Shown here piece by piece: positions 1-6,600 of a stretch of 7,738 nucleotides of DNA. Position 1 is the first letter of the stretch, and every line of letters begins with the position of its first letter. The notes under the pieces were generated by a model that was not told the origin of the DNA, made no database searches, and worked only from the letters and a program-made list of their open reading frames with translations. Both the position numbers and the translations under genes were made by a program. Origin of the DNA: Lachnospiraceae bacterium (GTDB lineage: Bacteria > Bacillota > Clostridia > Lachnospirales > Lachnospiraceae); contig JAAUZN010000081.1 in NCBI GenBank assembly GCA_014804565.1, positions 16,084 through 23,821 of the forward strand, read 5' to 3'.

Positions 1-71
1 TTTTTATAACACGCGTTACTTATGTCTTGGTAATTATGTTTGGTTTCTCAGTGCTGTGGTTGCGCTAGTGA

Positions 72-536
72 TCAGGTCCCAGAACCAGAAGCCTGAATCT
101 TACCGGAAACTTCAACAGTACCGCCGTTGTTTACCACATTCCAAATCTTTGCAGTGGAGTCATACTTCAAAATGATATTCAAGGTAGCTGTACTATACGC
201 TGTAGACTGTAACTTACCGCCTGCTGCTGTCGTAGCATCCAGCATTCCCTCATTTACGAGCAGTGTCTGCAGAGGACTAGATAAGCTGATCGTTGCACCC
301 GAATTCGTCAAAGTGTAGCTATCGCCAGTAGACAGGGTGACATCCGGATCTGCTGCGAGAACCTGCATTGCGTTGATGTACTCAACGACAGTTGTCTGGT
401 CGGATGATACTCTTGACTTCTCCACATATTTCAGATACTGGGGTGCCAGTACTGCGATCAGGATTGCCATGATGGCAATAACGATGATCAGCTCGACAAG
501 GGAGAAACCTTTGTTATTCATGTTCTCTTTTTTCAT
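72..536 (-). CDS. pilA: type IV prepilin, probable major pilin subunit
   Basis: This encodes the structural subunit of a type IV pilus, made as a membrane-anchored precursor and polymerised into the fibre by PilB and PilC. The 154-residue protein has a classic class III leader: a short charged segment (MKKENMNNKG), then the cleavage point G10/F11, with Glu at mature position 5 (E15) and a hydrophobic helix at about residues 12-31. The mature protein would be about 144 residues. The globular part is rich in Thr, Ser and Ala and contains no cysteine, so it lacks the disulphide-bounded D-loop of many Gram-negative pilins. The start at 536 is preceded by an AGGAG-type site nine bases upstream; a second Met at codon 6 would give a shorter leader. 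It follows DUF2442 by 68 bases and is the last gene seen. The prepilin class is certain from the N-terminus; that it is the major rather than a minor pilin is inferred from its place beside the motor genes. Confidence 0.9.
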   Translation of the reverse strand: MKKENMNNKGFSLVELIIVIAIMAILIAVLAPQYLKYVEKSRVSSDQTTVVEYINAMQVLAADPDVTLSTGDSYTLTNSGATISLSSPLQTLLVNEGMLDATTAAGGKLQSTAYSTATLNIILKYDSTAKIWNVVNNGGTVEVSGKIQASGSGT

Positions 537-589
537 TGTTTCCTTCTCCTTTTCATCATGAATTTGATTGTTTATAGTTACTCTATCTT

Positions 590-620
590 AAACGCGGCTG
601 TTCCCTACTCAGGCGCGCTT
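590..620 (-). terminator. imperfect hairpin between DUF2442 and the pilin gene
   Basis: On the minus strand AAGCGCG and CGCGTTT can pair (seven pairs, one of them G-U), and the 17-base loop contains a further CTG/CAG pairing. The left arm overlaps the last codons of DUF2442. Only three T residues follow, so it is at best a weak terminator or an attenuator that lowers read-through into the pilin gene. No energy calculation was made. Confidence 0.25.
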
Positions 621-868
621 AATTCCTCTTTTCCGTTTATCCGTAATTCCTCGCTCGCAAGATCTATCTCATCATTCCAACTGACTCCAAAACCTCCGGC
701 ATCAACCTTGACCTGCTGAAATAGTCCTTTGATCGTCTTGAGATTATTAAACACATCCCATTTTAAAAATAATGGCTTTACATCATATTCAGTTTTCACT
801 CCGTCTGTGAACAGTACAGATAACATAAAATTGTCTTTCGGCTCTACGCTCTGTACTCTATAAAACAT
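605..868 (-). CDS. DUF2442 family protein
   Basis: An 87-residue protein of unknown function. The pattern VxSVEPKDNFMLSVLFTDG near the start, a following YDVKPLF segment (about residues 28-34) and SWNDEIDLASEEL (residues 63-75) match what I recall of the DUF2442 family, small proteins of 75-100 residues with no assigned activity. There is no signal peptide or membrane segment. The ATG at 868 has an AAGGGGG site eight bases upstream. It starts 32 bases after the DUF4160 stop and the two families are often found as neighbours, so the pair probably forms one transcription unit. A role as one half of a toxin-antitoxin-like module is a suspicion from this pairing and size; nothing in the sequence proves it. 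Confidence 0.8.
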   Translation of the reverse strand: MFYRVQSVEPKDNFMLSVLFTDGVKTEYDVKPLFLKWDVFNNLKTIKGLFQQVKVDAGGFGVSWNDEIDLASEELRINGKEELSAPE

Positions 869-900
869 CGTTATGCCCCCTTTTAATACAAGATGTCAGA

Positions 901-1155
901 CTACTCCAGCGGCGGCAGTTCCACAAAGTTTTGGGTTTTCCAAATTTCAAGAAGCGCTTCTCGGTTATTATCCAGCCATTCCCCAACCATCTTTAACGCT
1001 CTTCCCGGAAGATCTCCAACCAGCATCTCACCTGTCTTAATGTCAATTTCCGCAAGATACTCGCCATAGATCACATGAAAATGAGGTGGATTATGCTCTG
1101 CCTGTCTGAAATACATCTTGATTACAATTCCGTAAAATCTTGATATCACCGGCAT
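901..1155 (-). CDS. DUF4160 family protein
   Basis: An 84-residue protein of unknown function. It shows the conserved DUF4160 pattern: MPVISRFYGIVIKMYF at residues 1-16, a PPHFH motif with two histidines (residues 23-27), YGEYLAEIDI (30-39), a GDLPGRA segment (47-53) and an EW...L..IW stretch near the C-terminus. The ATG at 1155 is chosen because the family normally begins MP(V/T)I and a GGAG lies nine bases upstream. In-frame GTG (1188) and ATG (1170) codons would add 11 or 5 residues, and the GTG overlaps the likely transcription start region. It lies 61 bases after pilC and 32 bases before DUF2442, under its own promoter. The His-x-His motif could bind metal or be catalytic, but this is not established. 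Its place inside a pilus cluster suggests insertion rather than a pilus role. Confidence 0.8.
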   Translation of the reverse strand: MPVISRFYGIVIKMYFRQAEHNPPHFHVIYGEYLAEIDIKTGEMLVGDLPGRALKMVGEWLDNNREALLEIWKTQNFVELPPLE

Positions 1156-1189
1156 TGCTCTATTCTCCATTCTCTCTATATTTAACACA

Positions 1190-1208
1190 TATAATTCATA
1201 TTATAGCA
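1190..1208 (-). promoter_or_regulatory. extended -10 promoter with overlapping dyad, upstream of DUF4160
   Basis: The minus strand reads TGCTATAAT at 1208-1200, a perfect extended -10 element just after the pilC stop. No good -35 lies 16-18 bases upstream, which extended -10 promoters can tolerate. The -10 is one arm of a perfect inverted repeat, TATAAT-TCAT-ATTATA (1190-1205), so the predicted start of transcription lies inside the dyad. Such a position would suit an autorepressor, but the dyad is pure A/T in its arms and could be chance. Confidence 0.6.
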
Positions 1209-1216
1209 GAAACAGC

Positions 1217-2434
1217 TTACAGGTTATCCAGCGCAGAGTACATCGTCACCATAGGCGCCATAACCGCGCCGATCAGAATGCCGACAACGCCGGCCAGCAC
1301 GATGATGATCATAGGCTCCATAGCCGCCATCAACGACTGCACCGCCATCTCTACTTCTTCCTCATAGTAGTCCGCCAGCTTATTGAGCATCTCCTCAGTG
1401 GAGCCGGCCTCCTCACCGATCCGCATCATATGGTAGACCATGGGCGGAAACAGGCCGCAGGTCTGTACCGGCTGGGACAGAGGTGCACCGACCATGATCT
1501 GCTCGAGCGCATCCTTTAACGCTTCCTTAAACCAGATATTCGTCATGGTGTCCGCCACAATGTCCACCGCCTCGATCAAGGGCACGCCCGCCGTAAGCAA
1601 GGTGCTCAGTGTTCTCGCCATCTGGGCGCTGGCCGATTTTACCACCAGATTCTTGACCGCCGGGACTTTCATCTGCAGCTTCCCGAAAACGTGTTTTCCG
1701 GAATTGGTCTTCGCATAAGTCTTAATGGCAAATACGACTGCCGCCACGACCGGAACGATTATGTACCATTTACTTTTTAGCAAATTACTCAGGTTGACCA
1801 CCGCCATCGTGATGGCCGGGAGCTCCGTGCCCAACTGCTCGAACATATCCATATAACTGGGGATAACGACTACCAGCATAACGACCACGACCGCCACCGC
1901 GACCAGCGCTACCACGATCGGGTAGATCATCGCCTTCTTGACCATCGCCTGGGTCTTCGCAGACTTCTCAAACTGTACCGCCATACGCTCCATGGCCGTA
2001 TCCAGACTTCCGGACGCCTCGCCCGCTCTGGCCATCTGTATCAGAAGCTCCGGGAACACCCCTTCGCGCCCTGCAAGGGAATCCGCGAAGCTCTCACCCT
2101 TCTCCACGTCCGCCCTCACCTCGTAGAGGGCCTTCTGCATCTTTTTATTCTCCGTGGAGTCCGCCAGCATATTCAGTGTCTCAATGATCGTGACGCCGGC
2201 TCTGGTAATGCTGGCAAACTGTCTGCAGAATACCGCAAAATCACGGGGCGTAGGCTTCTTGCCGCCGAAATCAATGCTGATATCCTTGGTCAGCGCATTC
2301 TGCTCCGTGAGTTCCAGCACAATAAGACCCTGATTCTTCAGATCTCTGAGTGCAAGATCCTTGTTATCAGCGTCTTTACTGCCTTTAACTTCTTTTCCGC
2401 CTTTATCGATCGCGACATATCCCCAGACCGCCAT
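1217..2434 (-). CDS. pilC: type IV pilus inner membrane platform protein PilC
   Basis: PilC is the polytopic inner membrane protein on which the PilB and PilT ATPases act to add or remove pilin. The 405-residue product has two tandem T2SSF domains. The first spans about residues 66-192 (FCRQFASITRAGVTIIETLN) and the second about 268-395, with the conserved block GLFPPMVYHMMRIGEEAGS at 327-345. Membrane segments are visible at about 168-192, 222-238 and 374-397, the usual topology, and the length is normal for the family. The ATG at 2434 is preferred because GGAGG lies seven bases upstream. The frame stays open to a GTG at 2518, but that codon has no ribosome binding site and the extra 28 residues do not resemble the family. 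The gene is separated from pilB by 191 bases holding a promoter, so it may be expressed independently of the motor genes. Confidence 0.95.
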   Translation of the reverse strand: MAVWGYVAIDKGGKEVKGSKDADNKDLALRDLKNQGLIVLELTEQNALTKDISIDFGGKKPTPRDFAVFCRQFASITRAGVTIIETLNMLADSTENKKMQKALYEVRADVEKGESFADSLAGREGVFPELLIQMARAGEASGSLDTAMERMAVQFEKSAKTQAMVKKAMIYPIVVALVAVAVVVVMLVVVIPSYMDMFEQLGTELPAITMAVVNLSNLLKSKWYIIVPVVAAVVFAIKTYAKTNSGKHVFGKLQMKVPAVKNLVVKSASAQMARTLSTLLTAGVPLIEAVDIVADTMTNIWFKEALKDALEQIMVGAPLSQPVQTCGLFPPMVYHMMRIGEEAGSTEEMLNKLADYYEEEVEMAVQSLMAAMEPMIIIVLAGVVGILIGAVMAPMVTMYSALDNL

Positions 2435-2514
2435 AGCATTTCCTCCGTACTTCCCCTTTGTACTTTCACACAAGAGTTTGCTCACGACCCCCTGACCTAA
2501 CGCCAGAGATATCC

Positions 2515-2538
2515 GCACCGATTTCTATCTTTCGGTAC
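2515..2538 (-). other. hairpin in the predicted pilC 5' leader
   Basis: GTACCGA and TCGGTGC on the minus strand form a seven-pair stem (one G-U) around a ten-base A-rich loop, AAGATAGAAA. It begins about 15 bases after the predicted pilC transcription start and about 80 bases before the ATG. The leader as a whole (about 120 bases) is long for a plain untranslated region. I compared it with what I remember of the class I and class II c-di-GMP riboswitches and found no convincing match. It may stabilise the transcript or be part of an unrecognised regulator. Confidence 0.35.
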
Positions 2539-2543
2539 TTTTT

Positions 2544-2564
2544 TACTATGTAGTATTTTTACTA
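2544..2564 (-). repeat. TAGTA/TACTA repeat cluster at the pilC promoter start site
   Basis: On the minus strand the order is TAGTA, AAAA, TACTA, CA, TAGTA, AAAA. The last two units make a perfect 5+2+5 inverted repeat (2544-2555), and ATAGTAAAAA occurs twice as a direct repeat 16 bases apart. The cluster covers the end of the -10 box and the expected transcription start, a usual place for a repressor site. It is short and AT-rich, so function is uncertain. Confidence 0.35.
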
Positions 2565-2589
2565 TAGCACTTTAATTGTGAAAATGCAA
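2561..2589 (-). promoter_or_regulatory. pilC: sigma-A type promoter for pilC
   Basis: The minus strand carries TTGCAT (2589-2584), a 17-base spacer and TATAGT (2566-2561), with TGC immediately upstream of the -10 making it an extended -10 element. The -35 is poor (TTG only), the -10 matches five of six. Transcription would start near 2554, giving a leader of about 120 bases before pilC. Confidence 0.65.
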
Positions 2590-2598
2590 CATAAACAA

Positions 2599-2614
2599 AC
2601 ATTTTCAAAAATGT
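2599..2614 (-). terminator. weak AT-rich hairpin after pilB
   Basis: ACATTTT and AAAATGT form an inverted repeat with a two-base centre 12 bases after the pilB stop, followed on the minus strand by the T-rich stretch TTGTTTATGTT. It could end the sigK-to-pilB transcript, but the stem is nearly all A-U and the U-run is interrupted, so termination would be partial at best. Confidence 0.3.
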
Positions 2615-2625
2615 GCACTCCGCCA

Positions 2626-4320
2626 TTACAGATCAAAGGATACCCTCATCATCTCCTGCACGGAGGTGATCCCCTCCAGCACATATTTTGTGGCGCTCAT
2701 GCGCAGGGTGTTCATCCCCTCCTCCAACGCCTTATTCTTGATATCCTCCGCATTTCCGCCCTTGGCTATGATCGTCTTTAAGGGCTGGGTGACCTCCATG
2801 ATCTCATAGACGCCGATACGCCCTTTAAATCCGGTGCCGTCACATCTGGGACAACCGCACGGTTCATAGATCGTCACGTCCTCATCCGGAGAAAGCTGCA
2901 GAAGCTCCAGCTCCTCCTCGTCCGCCTTTTTCTGCCGCTTACATTCAGGGCAAAGCCTGCGCACGAGTCTCTGGGCGATAACACCGATCGTGGAGTCCGC
3001 GATCAGATAAGGCTCAATTCCCATATCCGCCAGACGGGTGATAGTGCTGGCAGCGGAATTGGTATGCAGGGTCGAAACCACCAGGTGACCTGTGATAGAA
3101 GCCTGCACGGCGATGGACGCGGTTTCCTGGTCTCGGATCTCACCGATCATGATGATATCCGGGTCCTGACGCAGAATGGAGCGCAGGGCAGAGGCAAACG
3201 TCAGATCCGCCTTGGTGTTGGTCTGCACCTGATTGATGCCGTCGATATTGGCCTCCACCGGGTCCTCTACGGTGATGATATTCACATCCTCCTTATTCAG
3301 CTCGCTGAGCGCCGTGTACAGGGTGGTGGATTTACCGCTTCCTGTAGGTCCCGTCACCAGTAAGATCCCGTGCGGGTGTTTCAGAATATGGTCAAATTTT
3401 TTCAGCTCATCGGGTTTAAGACCAAGCTGGCTCTTTTCCTTGGTCAGTGCGTTCTTGGAGGTAAGACGCATAACGATCTTTTCTCCGTAGACCGTCGGCA
3501 GAATGGATACACGGATATCAAACTCCTTCCTGTCCACGATCTGGGTGATACGACCATCCTGCGGCTTTCTCTTCTCGGAAATATCCATGCCGCCGATGAT
3601 CTTGATACGCGCCACGATTGCCGGCAGAAGCCGGATGTTGTAAACCGATTTCTCATAGAGCGCGCCGTCGATACGGTAACGTATCCGCACCTGTTTCTCC
3701 ATCGGCTCGATATGGATATCGGAAGCACGCTGTCTGACAGCCTGATCGATCATACCCTTGACCAGCTGCACAATGGGGGAGTTGTTGACATCCTCACTGT
3801 ACATATCCTCCTGCTCGACCATCTGGCTTTCTTTTTCTCTGGTATACTCCTCCAGAGCGGAATTCACCTCCGCCTGCCCGTAATACTGGTCGATCGCCAT
3901 CATAACGCTGCCCATGGTAGCGACTACAGGCTCCACCTGCAGATTCGTGATGATATTGATGTCGTCCATGGCGCCAATGTCCATGGGATCAGACATAGCC
4001 ACCCGGAGCACATTCATGTTATCCGGCGAAATTTCAATGGGGATCGCTCTGTGCTTCTTGAGGACATTCGCCGGCACAAGATCCAGGACCTCCTGCGCGA
4101 TCTCGATATTCTGCAGATCCACCATGTCATAATGAAGCTGATTACTCAACGCTCTGGCGATATTCTCCTCGGTGGTGATTCCCTCGTCCACCAGCGTCTC
4201 ACCCAGCTTACGGCCGCTGCCTTTCTGCCGTTCCAGACCTCTTTGCAGGTCCTCCTCCGTGATAACGCCGTTTTGCACAAGCACGTCTCCCAGACGCACT
4301 TTTTTTCTCTTATAATCCAT
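2626..4320 (-). CDS. pilB: type IV pilus extension ATPase PilB with MshEN c-di-GMP binding domain
   Basis: PilB is the hexameric cytoplasmic ATPase that powers pilus assembly. The 564-residue protein starts with an MshEN domain made of two 24-residue motifs, R9-Q32 (RLGDVLVQNG...LERQ) and K38-Q61 (KLGETLVDEG...LSNQ), split by five residues; this pattern is known to bind c-di-GMP in MshE-type ATPases. The second motif has Lys in place of the first Arg. The secretion ATPase core follows from about residue 180: Walker A GPTGSGKST (324-332), Asp box ITVEDPVE (349-356), Walker B DPDIIMIGEIRD (386-397) and His box GHLVVSTLHT (411-420). A zinc-binding set of cysteines lies at C457, C460, C490 and C493, with an extra C488. 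GGAGG sits five bases before the ATG. It follows pilT by 37 bases in the same probable operon. All catalytic motifs are intact. Confidence 0.96.
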   Translation of the reverse strand: MDYKRKKVRLGDVLVQNGVITEEDLQRGLERQKGSGRKLGETLVDEGITTEENIARALSNQLHYDMVDLQNIEIAQEVLDLVPANVLKKHRAIPIEISPDNMNVLRVAMSDPMDIGAMDDINIITNLQVEPVVATMGSVMMAIDQYYGQAEVNSALEEYTREKESQMVEQEDMYSEDVNNSPIVQLVKGMIDQAVRQRASDIHIEPMEKQVRIRYRIDGALYEKSVYNIRLLPAIVARIKIIGGMDISEKRKPQDGRITQIVDRKEFDIRVSILPTVYGEKIVMRLTSKNALTKEKSQLGLKPDELKKFDHILKHPHGILLVTGPTGSGKSTTLYTALSELNKEDVNIITVEDPVEANIDGINQVQTNTKADLTFASALRSILRQDPDIIMIGEIRDQETASIAVQASITGHLVVSTLHTNSAASTITRLADMGIEPYLIADSTIGVIAQRLVRRLCPECKRQKKADEEELELLQLSPDEDVTIYEPCGCPRCDGTGFKGRIGVYEIMEVTQPLKTIIAKGGNAEDIKNKALEEGMNTLRMSATKYVLEGITSVQEMMRVSFDL

Positions 4321-4357
4321 AACTTCCTCCCTGATCCAACCGTCTGATGCGGTGGTT

Positions 4358-5413
4358 CTACATCACTTTATTCTGCATTCCGTCCGGATCCTGCGCAAAC
4401 TGTATCGCCATATCCCGCTCAATCTTTCCCTCATAATAAAGTTGTATGATAAAATCATCCATCGTGATCATACCCATCTTACGGTTGGTCTGCATGACTG
4501 TTGCCAGCTGATGGGATTTGCCCTCACGGATGAGGTTTCTCACCGCATGATTGGCGTGCATGACCTCAAAGGCTGCCACACGGCCCCTGCCGTCCAATGT
4601 CGGGATCAACTGCTGGGAGATCACGGCCTCCAAGACGTTAGCAAACTGTACGCGGATCTGTTGCTGCTGATGTGGCGGGAATACGTCGATAACCCGGTCC
4701 ACGGTACTTGCCGCACCGATCGTATGCAGGGTGGAAAGCACCAGATGGCCTGTCTCAGCCGCCGTGATCGCCACACTGATCGTCTCGAAGTCACGCATCT
4801 CACCCACCAGGATCACATCGGGATCCTCACGGAGCGCCGCCCTCAGAGCATTGGCATAGCTCTGGGAATCCAAGCCGATCTCTCTCTGATTGACCATAGC
4901 CATCTTGTGCTGATGCAGATACTCGATCGGATCCTCCAGCGTAATGACATGGGCGTCTCTGTTATTGTTTATCTTATCTATGATGGCCGCCAGCGTGGTG
5001 GACTTACCGCTTCCGGTAGGCCCCGTCACAAGGATCAGCCCTCTCTTGCGCTCATACAGATTGATGACCGATTCCGGCACACCCAGAACCTCCGGGGAGG
5101 GGACCTGTGTGCCCACAAGACGCAGCGCCATCGCGGCGGAACCTCTCTGCTTGTACGCGTTAACACGATATCTTCCCAACTCCGGAATGGAGAAAGACAT
5201 ATCATACTCTCCGTATTTTTCAAATTTCTCCCGCTGCGCATCAGTCATGATCGAATACGTGATGGTCAGTGTATCCTGGGGCGACATCTTCGGAAAATCC
5301 ATCGTGATCAGATTCCCGTTGACCCGCATCTTAGGCGGAATTCCCACAGTGATATGTACGTCCGACGCGCCGGCGTCACATGCAATATGCATAATCTCTT
5401 GAATCGTTGGCAT
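4358..5413 (-). CDS. pilT: type IV pilus retraction ATPase PilT
   Basis: PilT drives pilin depolymerisation and so pilus retraction and twitching motility. The 351-residue product has the normal family length and lacks the long N-terminal domain of PilB. It shows Walker A GPTGSGKST (131-139), Asp box HVITLEDPIEY (155-165), Walker B DPDVILVGEMRD (197-208) and His box TGHLVLSTLHT (221-231). The C-terminal AVRNLIREGK (290-299) is the AIRNLIRE-type motif that marks PilT and is needed for retraction in characterised homologues, which separates it from PilB and GspE. The ATG at 5413 has an AAAGGGG site seven bases upstream. It sits 35 bases after the HD-GYP gene and 37 before pilB, so both motors of the pilus should be made together. 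No missing residue was seen. Confidence 0.96.
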   Translation of the reverse strand: MPTIQEIMHIACDAGASDVHITVGIPPKMRVNGNLITMDFPKMSPQDTLTITYSIMTDAQREKFEKYGEYDMSFSIPELGRYRVNAYKQRGSAAMALRLVGTQVPSPEVLGVPESVINLYERKRGLILVTGPTGSGKSTTLAAIIDKINNNRDAHVITLEDPIEYLHQHKMAMVNQREIGLDSQSYANALRAALREDPDVILVGEMRDFETISVAITAAETGHLVLSTLHTIGAASTVDRVIDVFPPHQQQQIRVQFANVLEAVISQQLIPTLDGRGRVAAFEVMHANHAVRNLIREGKSHQLATVMQTNRKMGMITMDDFIIQLYYEGKIERDMAIQFAQDPDGMQNKVM

Positions 5414-5448
5414 CTTTTTACCCCTTTATTTTATGTATTCTTATGAGA

Positions 5449-6576
5449 TCAGATGATCGGGATCTCCACATATTCCTCCTCTTCCACCTGTATCCCGGAT
5501 CTCTTCAGAAGATCCATATCCATCACATGACGGTTATCCAGTGTCTTCATGATATCCTTGATCTCCAGATCCTCATACAGATCCGTGTCCGACAGATCCA
5601 CGATGCTGTTGTCCCGAAACATCAGTATCATGGGCCGCAGGATATCGGCCTCATTGGCCGCAAGGACTAGTGCCTTCTCCCCGGTATTCAGCTCCACGCT
5701 GACTCCCGGCACCAGAATATTGATAGAATTTATCAGCGCTTCTACCACCTTAGGGTGGAACACCTCAGGGTTGTCCAACAGGAATTTGAGCGCCGCCACT
5801 TCGGAGGCGGGCTCCTCCTCGAATTTCATGGCGGTCATCCGGTCGTAGGTCTCCGCCACAGCAAGCACCCGCGCACCGTTTACCAGCCTGATCGAGGAGA
5901 TATCCTCCCCTGTCTCCATACTCGCCAGGGTCTTTTGCGCCTGCGAACAGATCCGCTTGATATTGGGTCTGGTGGCAAAGGCGGTATCCAGAAGATTATG
6001 CCCAGCCACCTCTCTGACCGCCATCGGCATATCGATCACGACTCCATCGGACGCCTCATCCGGCTCAAAATTCATGATCTTACCGATATCATGGACAAGA
6101 GCCGCCTGTACGGTCTCCATCTGTTCTTCCACTCTCATATTCATAACATGTGTTATCATCGCACAGAGGATCGCCACATTCAGAGAATGCTTATAGATGT
6201 AATCCTCCTTGCTCCGCAGATTCTGCATGAAATTGATCCTCTCGTCCAGATGCCCATAATTCCTGATAATATTGGAAGCGATCATTTCCATCCTCTGCGC
6301 CCGCCCGGACTCTGCGATGGCATCAAGCTCCTCCCTGATCGAGAACACACACATGGTCTGAAAACGTTCAAACTCGATATCCGCCCGGGTCATGGGCGGC
6401 ACCGGCTCCGCCGGCTCCAGAATAAAAATCCCCAGCAGGCCAAAATTCCGCACACTGTAGATACCCTGCTGGGTCAACTTGGAATTTCTCTCATAGAGCA
6501 AAACGCCATTTTTATTATAAATAGGGCGCGCAAGTCTCATCCCTGTCTTCAGATCTTCGGTTTTTATAAAACGCAT
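5449..6576 (-). CDS. divergent HD-GYP domain protein, c-di-GMP related
   Basis: A 375-residue cytoplasmic protein of the HD-GYP superfamily, whose active members hydrolyse c-di-GMP. The N-terminus (residues 6-55, with TEDLKTGMRLARPIYNKNGV) resembles the small domain that precedes HD-GYP in many clostridial proteins. In the HD part I see His130 (YIYKHSLNVA), the metal-binding pair His162-Asp163 (LVHDIGK) and His193 (AGHNLLD). The region that should read HHE...DGxGYP is replaced by CSQAQKTLASMETGED (about 210-225), with no HH pair and no GYP. The fold then resumes with GARVLAVAETYDRMTA (234-249). Residues 291-330 match the usual C-terminal extension, and the tail is acidic. The ATG at 6576 is chosen for a GGAGG ten bases upstream over an upstream in-frame TTG at 6600. 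It lies 24 bases after the sigma factor gene and 35 before pilT. It may be a weak enzyme, a c-di-GMP sensor or a scaffold; activity cannot be read from sequence. Confidence 0.85.
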   Translation of the reverse strand: MRFIKTEDLKTGMRLARPIYNKNGVLLYERNSKLTQQGIYSVRNFGLLGIFILEPAEPVPPMTRADIEFERFQTMCVFSIREELDAIAESGRAQRMEMIASNIIRNYGHLDERINFMQNLRSKEDYIYKHSLNVAILCAMITHVMNMRVEEQMETVQAALVHDIGKIMNFEPDEASDGVVIDMPMAVREVAGHNLLDTAFATRPNIKRICSQAQKTLASMETGEDISSIRLVNGARVLAVAETYDRMTAMKFEEEPASEVAALKFLLDNPEVFHPKVVEALINSINILVPGVSVELNTGEKALVLAANEADILRPMILMFRDNSIVDLSDTDLYEDLEIKDIMKTLDNRHVMDMDLLKRSGIQVEEEEYVEIPII

Positions 6577-6600
6577 GATCCCGTTTCCTCCTGTCTGCAA

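Noticed and set aside
1..30. Hairpin TAAC/GTTA near the left edge as terminator or promoter for the next gene
   Set aside because: The stem has only four pairs, and the TATAAA next to it has no -35 at a suitable distance. The window ends before the context can be judged.
571..576. TATAAA as the -10 of a pilin promoter
   Set aside because: No acceptable -35 lies 16-18 bases upstream and there is no TG extension, so it is not distinguishable from background A/T sequence.
2435..2518. Extended GTG start for pilC adding 28 residues
   Set aside because: No ribosome binding site precedes the GTG, the extra residues do not resemble PilC, and the ATG at 2434 has a well-placed GGAGG.
2435..2560. Possible c-di-GMP riboswitch before pilC
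   Set aside because: A c-di-GMP riboswitch controls pilus genes in some clostridia, so I looked for class I and class II core motifs, but the conserved stretches I remember are not present. A covariance model search would settle it.
3370..5446. Long plus-strand open frames opposite pilB and pilT (about 325 and 364 codons)
   Set aside because: They lie antisense to genes with complete catalytic motifs, are rich in His, Arg and Leu with no recognisable domain, and have no ribosome binding site. They are by-products of codon use on the coding strand.
6577..6600. TTG start for the HD-GYP gene adding eight residues
   Set aside because: The added codons include the GGAGG that serves the ATG at 6576, so the upstream start is very unlikely.
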